This document shows, one piece after another, positions 3,699 to 5,016 of a DNA stretch of 5,016 bases. The first letter of the stretch is position 1, and each line of letters opens with the position of its first letter. The notes under the pieces were generated by a model that ran no database searches, was not told the origin of the DNA, and saw only the letters and a program-made list of their open reading frames with translations. Source of the DNA: Alphaproteobacteria bacterium (GTDB lineage Bacteria; Pseudomonadota; Alphaproteobacteria; JABAAW01); assembly GCA_014239005.1 (NCBI GenBank), contig JABAAA010000102.1:1-5016 (forward strand), read 5' to 3'. The translations under genes and the position numbers were made by a program.

Positions 3699-5016
3699 GG
3701 GAGAAAGTGCGCGTCGCGGAGGTCGTTGGCTTGGACAGGAGAGTTTTGCCACAATCCTTTCAGGGATGTGACGCGCACCATGTTTTTCGGCAATTGAAAG
3801 AGGAAGACGGCGGGCAGGTCTTCGCTGAGGTGGCGTTGTGCTTTGCGACGGAGCTTGCGGCGTTCTTTGTCCGATCTCGTGGTGTCGAGCTTGTCCATCA
3901 GTCGACGAAAGGGGAGGCTTTTGTAGCCGAAGTAGTATTCTTCGCGCGCGAAGATTTCCATGTCGTCGGGCTCGGTGTGAGCTACGATCGTGAGGTCGAA
4001 GTCGTAGTTGCGAAAGACTTCCGAGAGCCATTGCGCCCATGCGATCGGCTGGATCCGAACGGGAATGCCGACGGCTTCGAGCTGCTGGGCGACGATCTCG
4101 CCGCTACGGCGCGCGTAGGAGGGGGGGGGAAGCTTAAGCGTGAGAGGAGGGATGTTTTTGCTCCAGCCGCTTTTTTGCAAGAGCAGTCTTGCGCGATCAG
4201 GATCGTAAGCCTTGCGCTCGGCGAGGTCGAGCCAGTCGGGGGCGTGCGGCGGGTAGTGACTGCCGATCGCTTGTGCCGTGTCGAACATCGCGCCTGCAAT
4301 CAGCGCGCGGCGATCGATGGCGTGCGCGATCGCGTTGCGTACGCGCAAGTTTTGGAAGAAGGGTTTTCTCAGGTTCATGGCGAGCAATGTTTCCCCTTCG
4401 GTCGTGCCGCTCTCGACCGTGAAACGAGAGTCCTGTTCCAAAGCTTTTAAAAGCTCTGGAGCAGGAAAGTTGGGAAAGGCGTCGATGTCGTCGGCGAACA
4501 GGGCAGCTTGCGCTGCCAAGGGTTCAGGCAGGAAACGGAAACGTACGCTTTGCAGCGCGGGTTTCGCGCCCCAGTACTCGTCGTTGCGCACGAGCAGCAG
4601 GTCTGCGCCGCGTCGCCATGCTTTCAAGCGAAAGGGTCCTGTGCCTATGGGGTTGTTGCGGTTGGTGCTTGCGCTTTCGGGATGAACGACGACGGCGTCG
4701 CCCCAGGCGAGGTTGCGCGGAAACTGCGGATCGGCGTGATAGAGCCGCACGCGCAAAGAGTGAGGATCGAGAATTTCGACAGCGCGGATGTTGTGAAACA
4801 GACGCTGTTGCGCATTGCGACTTTCGGGTTTGGTCGTACGTTGAAGCGAGAAGGCGACTTCGCGTGCCGTCATGGGCTTCCCGTCGTGGAAGCGCACCTT
4901 GTGATGCAAGCGAAAGGTGAAGGTGGTTGCGTCTTTGGAACGTGTCCAGCTTTTGGCGAGCGCGGGCTGCAAGCGCCCTTGCCCGTCGATGCGCGTCAGT
5001 CCTTCGAAGACATTGC
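3695..5016 (-). CDS. ABC importer substrate-binding protein, DppA/OppA (SBP_bac_5) type, N-terminus off the edge
   Basis: The extracytoplasmic receptor of the importer; 439 residues are visible and the start, with the expected signal peptide, lies beyond the right edge. The visible part begins NVFEGLTRIDGQGRLQPALA, the conserved opening of the mature family-5 fold, so roughly 50-100 residues are missing. TTG 4972 is not the start, because the homologous frame continues upstream to the window edge. Family signatures, in visible numbering, are NPIGTGPFRL (121-130), NDEYWG (144-149), VRNAIAHAIDRRALIAG (225-241), YDPDRARLLLQKSGW (270-284), EIVAQQLEAVGIPV (306-319) and PAVFLFQ (401-407). The protein ends at TGA 3697-3695. 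The ligand could be peptides, nickel complexes, opines or sugars, which the sequence does not settle. It is first of the three transport genes here, and no ATPase gene is visible. A C9 run encodes Pro296-298. Confidence 0.93.
   Translation of the reverse strand, partial: NVFEGLTRIDGQGRLQPALAKSWTRSKDATTFTFRLHHKVRFHDGKPMTAREVAFSLQRTTKPESRNAQQRLFHNIRAVEILDPHSLRVRLYHADPQFPRNLAWGDAVVVHPESASTNRNNPIGTGPFRLKAWRRGADLLLVRNDEYWGAKPALQSVRFRFLPEPLAAQAALFADDIDAFPNFPAPELLKALEQDSRFTVESGTTEGETLLAMNLRKPFFQNLRVRNAIAHAIDRRALIAGAMFDTAQAIGSHYPPHAPDWLDLAERKAYDPDRARLLLQKSGWSKNIPPLTLKLPPPSYARRSGEIVAQQLEAVGIPVRIQPIAWAQWLSEVFRNYDFDLTIVAHTEPDDMEIFAREEYYFGYKSLPFRRLMDKLDTTRSDKERRKLRRKAQRHLSEDLPAVFLFQLPKNMVRVTSLKGLWQNSPVQANDLRDAHFLP
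4121..4129. repeat. Nine-base homopolymer (C9 on the coding strand) in the binding-protein gene
   Basis: The plus strand has nine consecutive G. On the coding strand it is CCC CCC CCC, giving Pro296-Pro298 of the visible protein. Gain or loss of one base would frameshift the gene about two-thirds of the way through the visible part. The reading frame is intact as written. Confidence 0.85.

Noticed and set aside
3626..4450. Plus-strand open frame of about 274 codons antisense to the substrate-binding gene.
   Set aside because: The opposite strand carries unmistakable SBP_bac_5 signatures through this whole stretch, and the antisense translation resembles no family.

Overview
The window looks like ordinary bacterial chromosome of moderately high GC. 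Genes are tightly packed, GTG and TTG starts are used, and ribosome-binding sites are weak. The gene families (cobalamin-dependent methyl-transfer corrinoid protein, DUF1638, DppABC-type uptake system, short-chain dehydrogenase) occur in many proteobacteria and other anaerobic or facultative bacteria, so the lineage cannot be fixed from sequence alone. No tRNA, rRNA, CRISPR array or transposase was seen.

Layout. (1) Bases 1-98, minus strand: the first ~32 codons of a short-chain dehydrogenase/reductase that runs off the left edge. (2) Bases ~99-274: a divergent control region with two candidate promoters and a nested inverted repeat. (3) Bases 275-1700, plus strand: a two-gene unit of a corrinoid (B12-binding) protein of the MtbC/MttC/MtaC type, followed with an apparent 11-bp overlap by a DUF1638 protein. 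(4) Bases 1752-5016, minus strand, convergent with (3): a peptide/nickel-type ABC importer operon, transcribed as substrate-binding protein (N-terminus beyond the right edge), DppB-type permease, then DppC-type permease. No ATPase gene is present in the window.

How the genes work together. The corrinoid protein should carry a methyl group on cobalt between a substrate-specific methyltransferase and a methyl acceptor. DUF1638 is a family of unknown function that I recall as a neighbour of such corrinoid genes, so it is a candidate partner. No methyltransferase or reductive activator lies in the window, so the substrate is unknown. The binding protein and two permeases should form the binding and membrane parts of an importer for peptides or another small solute. 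There is no evidence here that it serves the methyl-transfer module.

The most unusual signals are at gene junctions. A 10-bp near-perfect tandem duplication sits at the stop of the corrinoid gene, and removing one copy would join it in frame to DUF1638. An A8 tract lies just after an ATG that is one base out of frame with DUF1638. A 13-bp triple repeat covers the start of the dppC-like gene, which has only TTG starts and no Shine-Dalgarno. A degenerate 12-bp repeat abuts the dppB-like start codon. A C9 tract lies inside the binding-protein gene.
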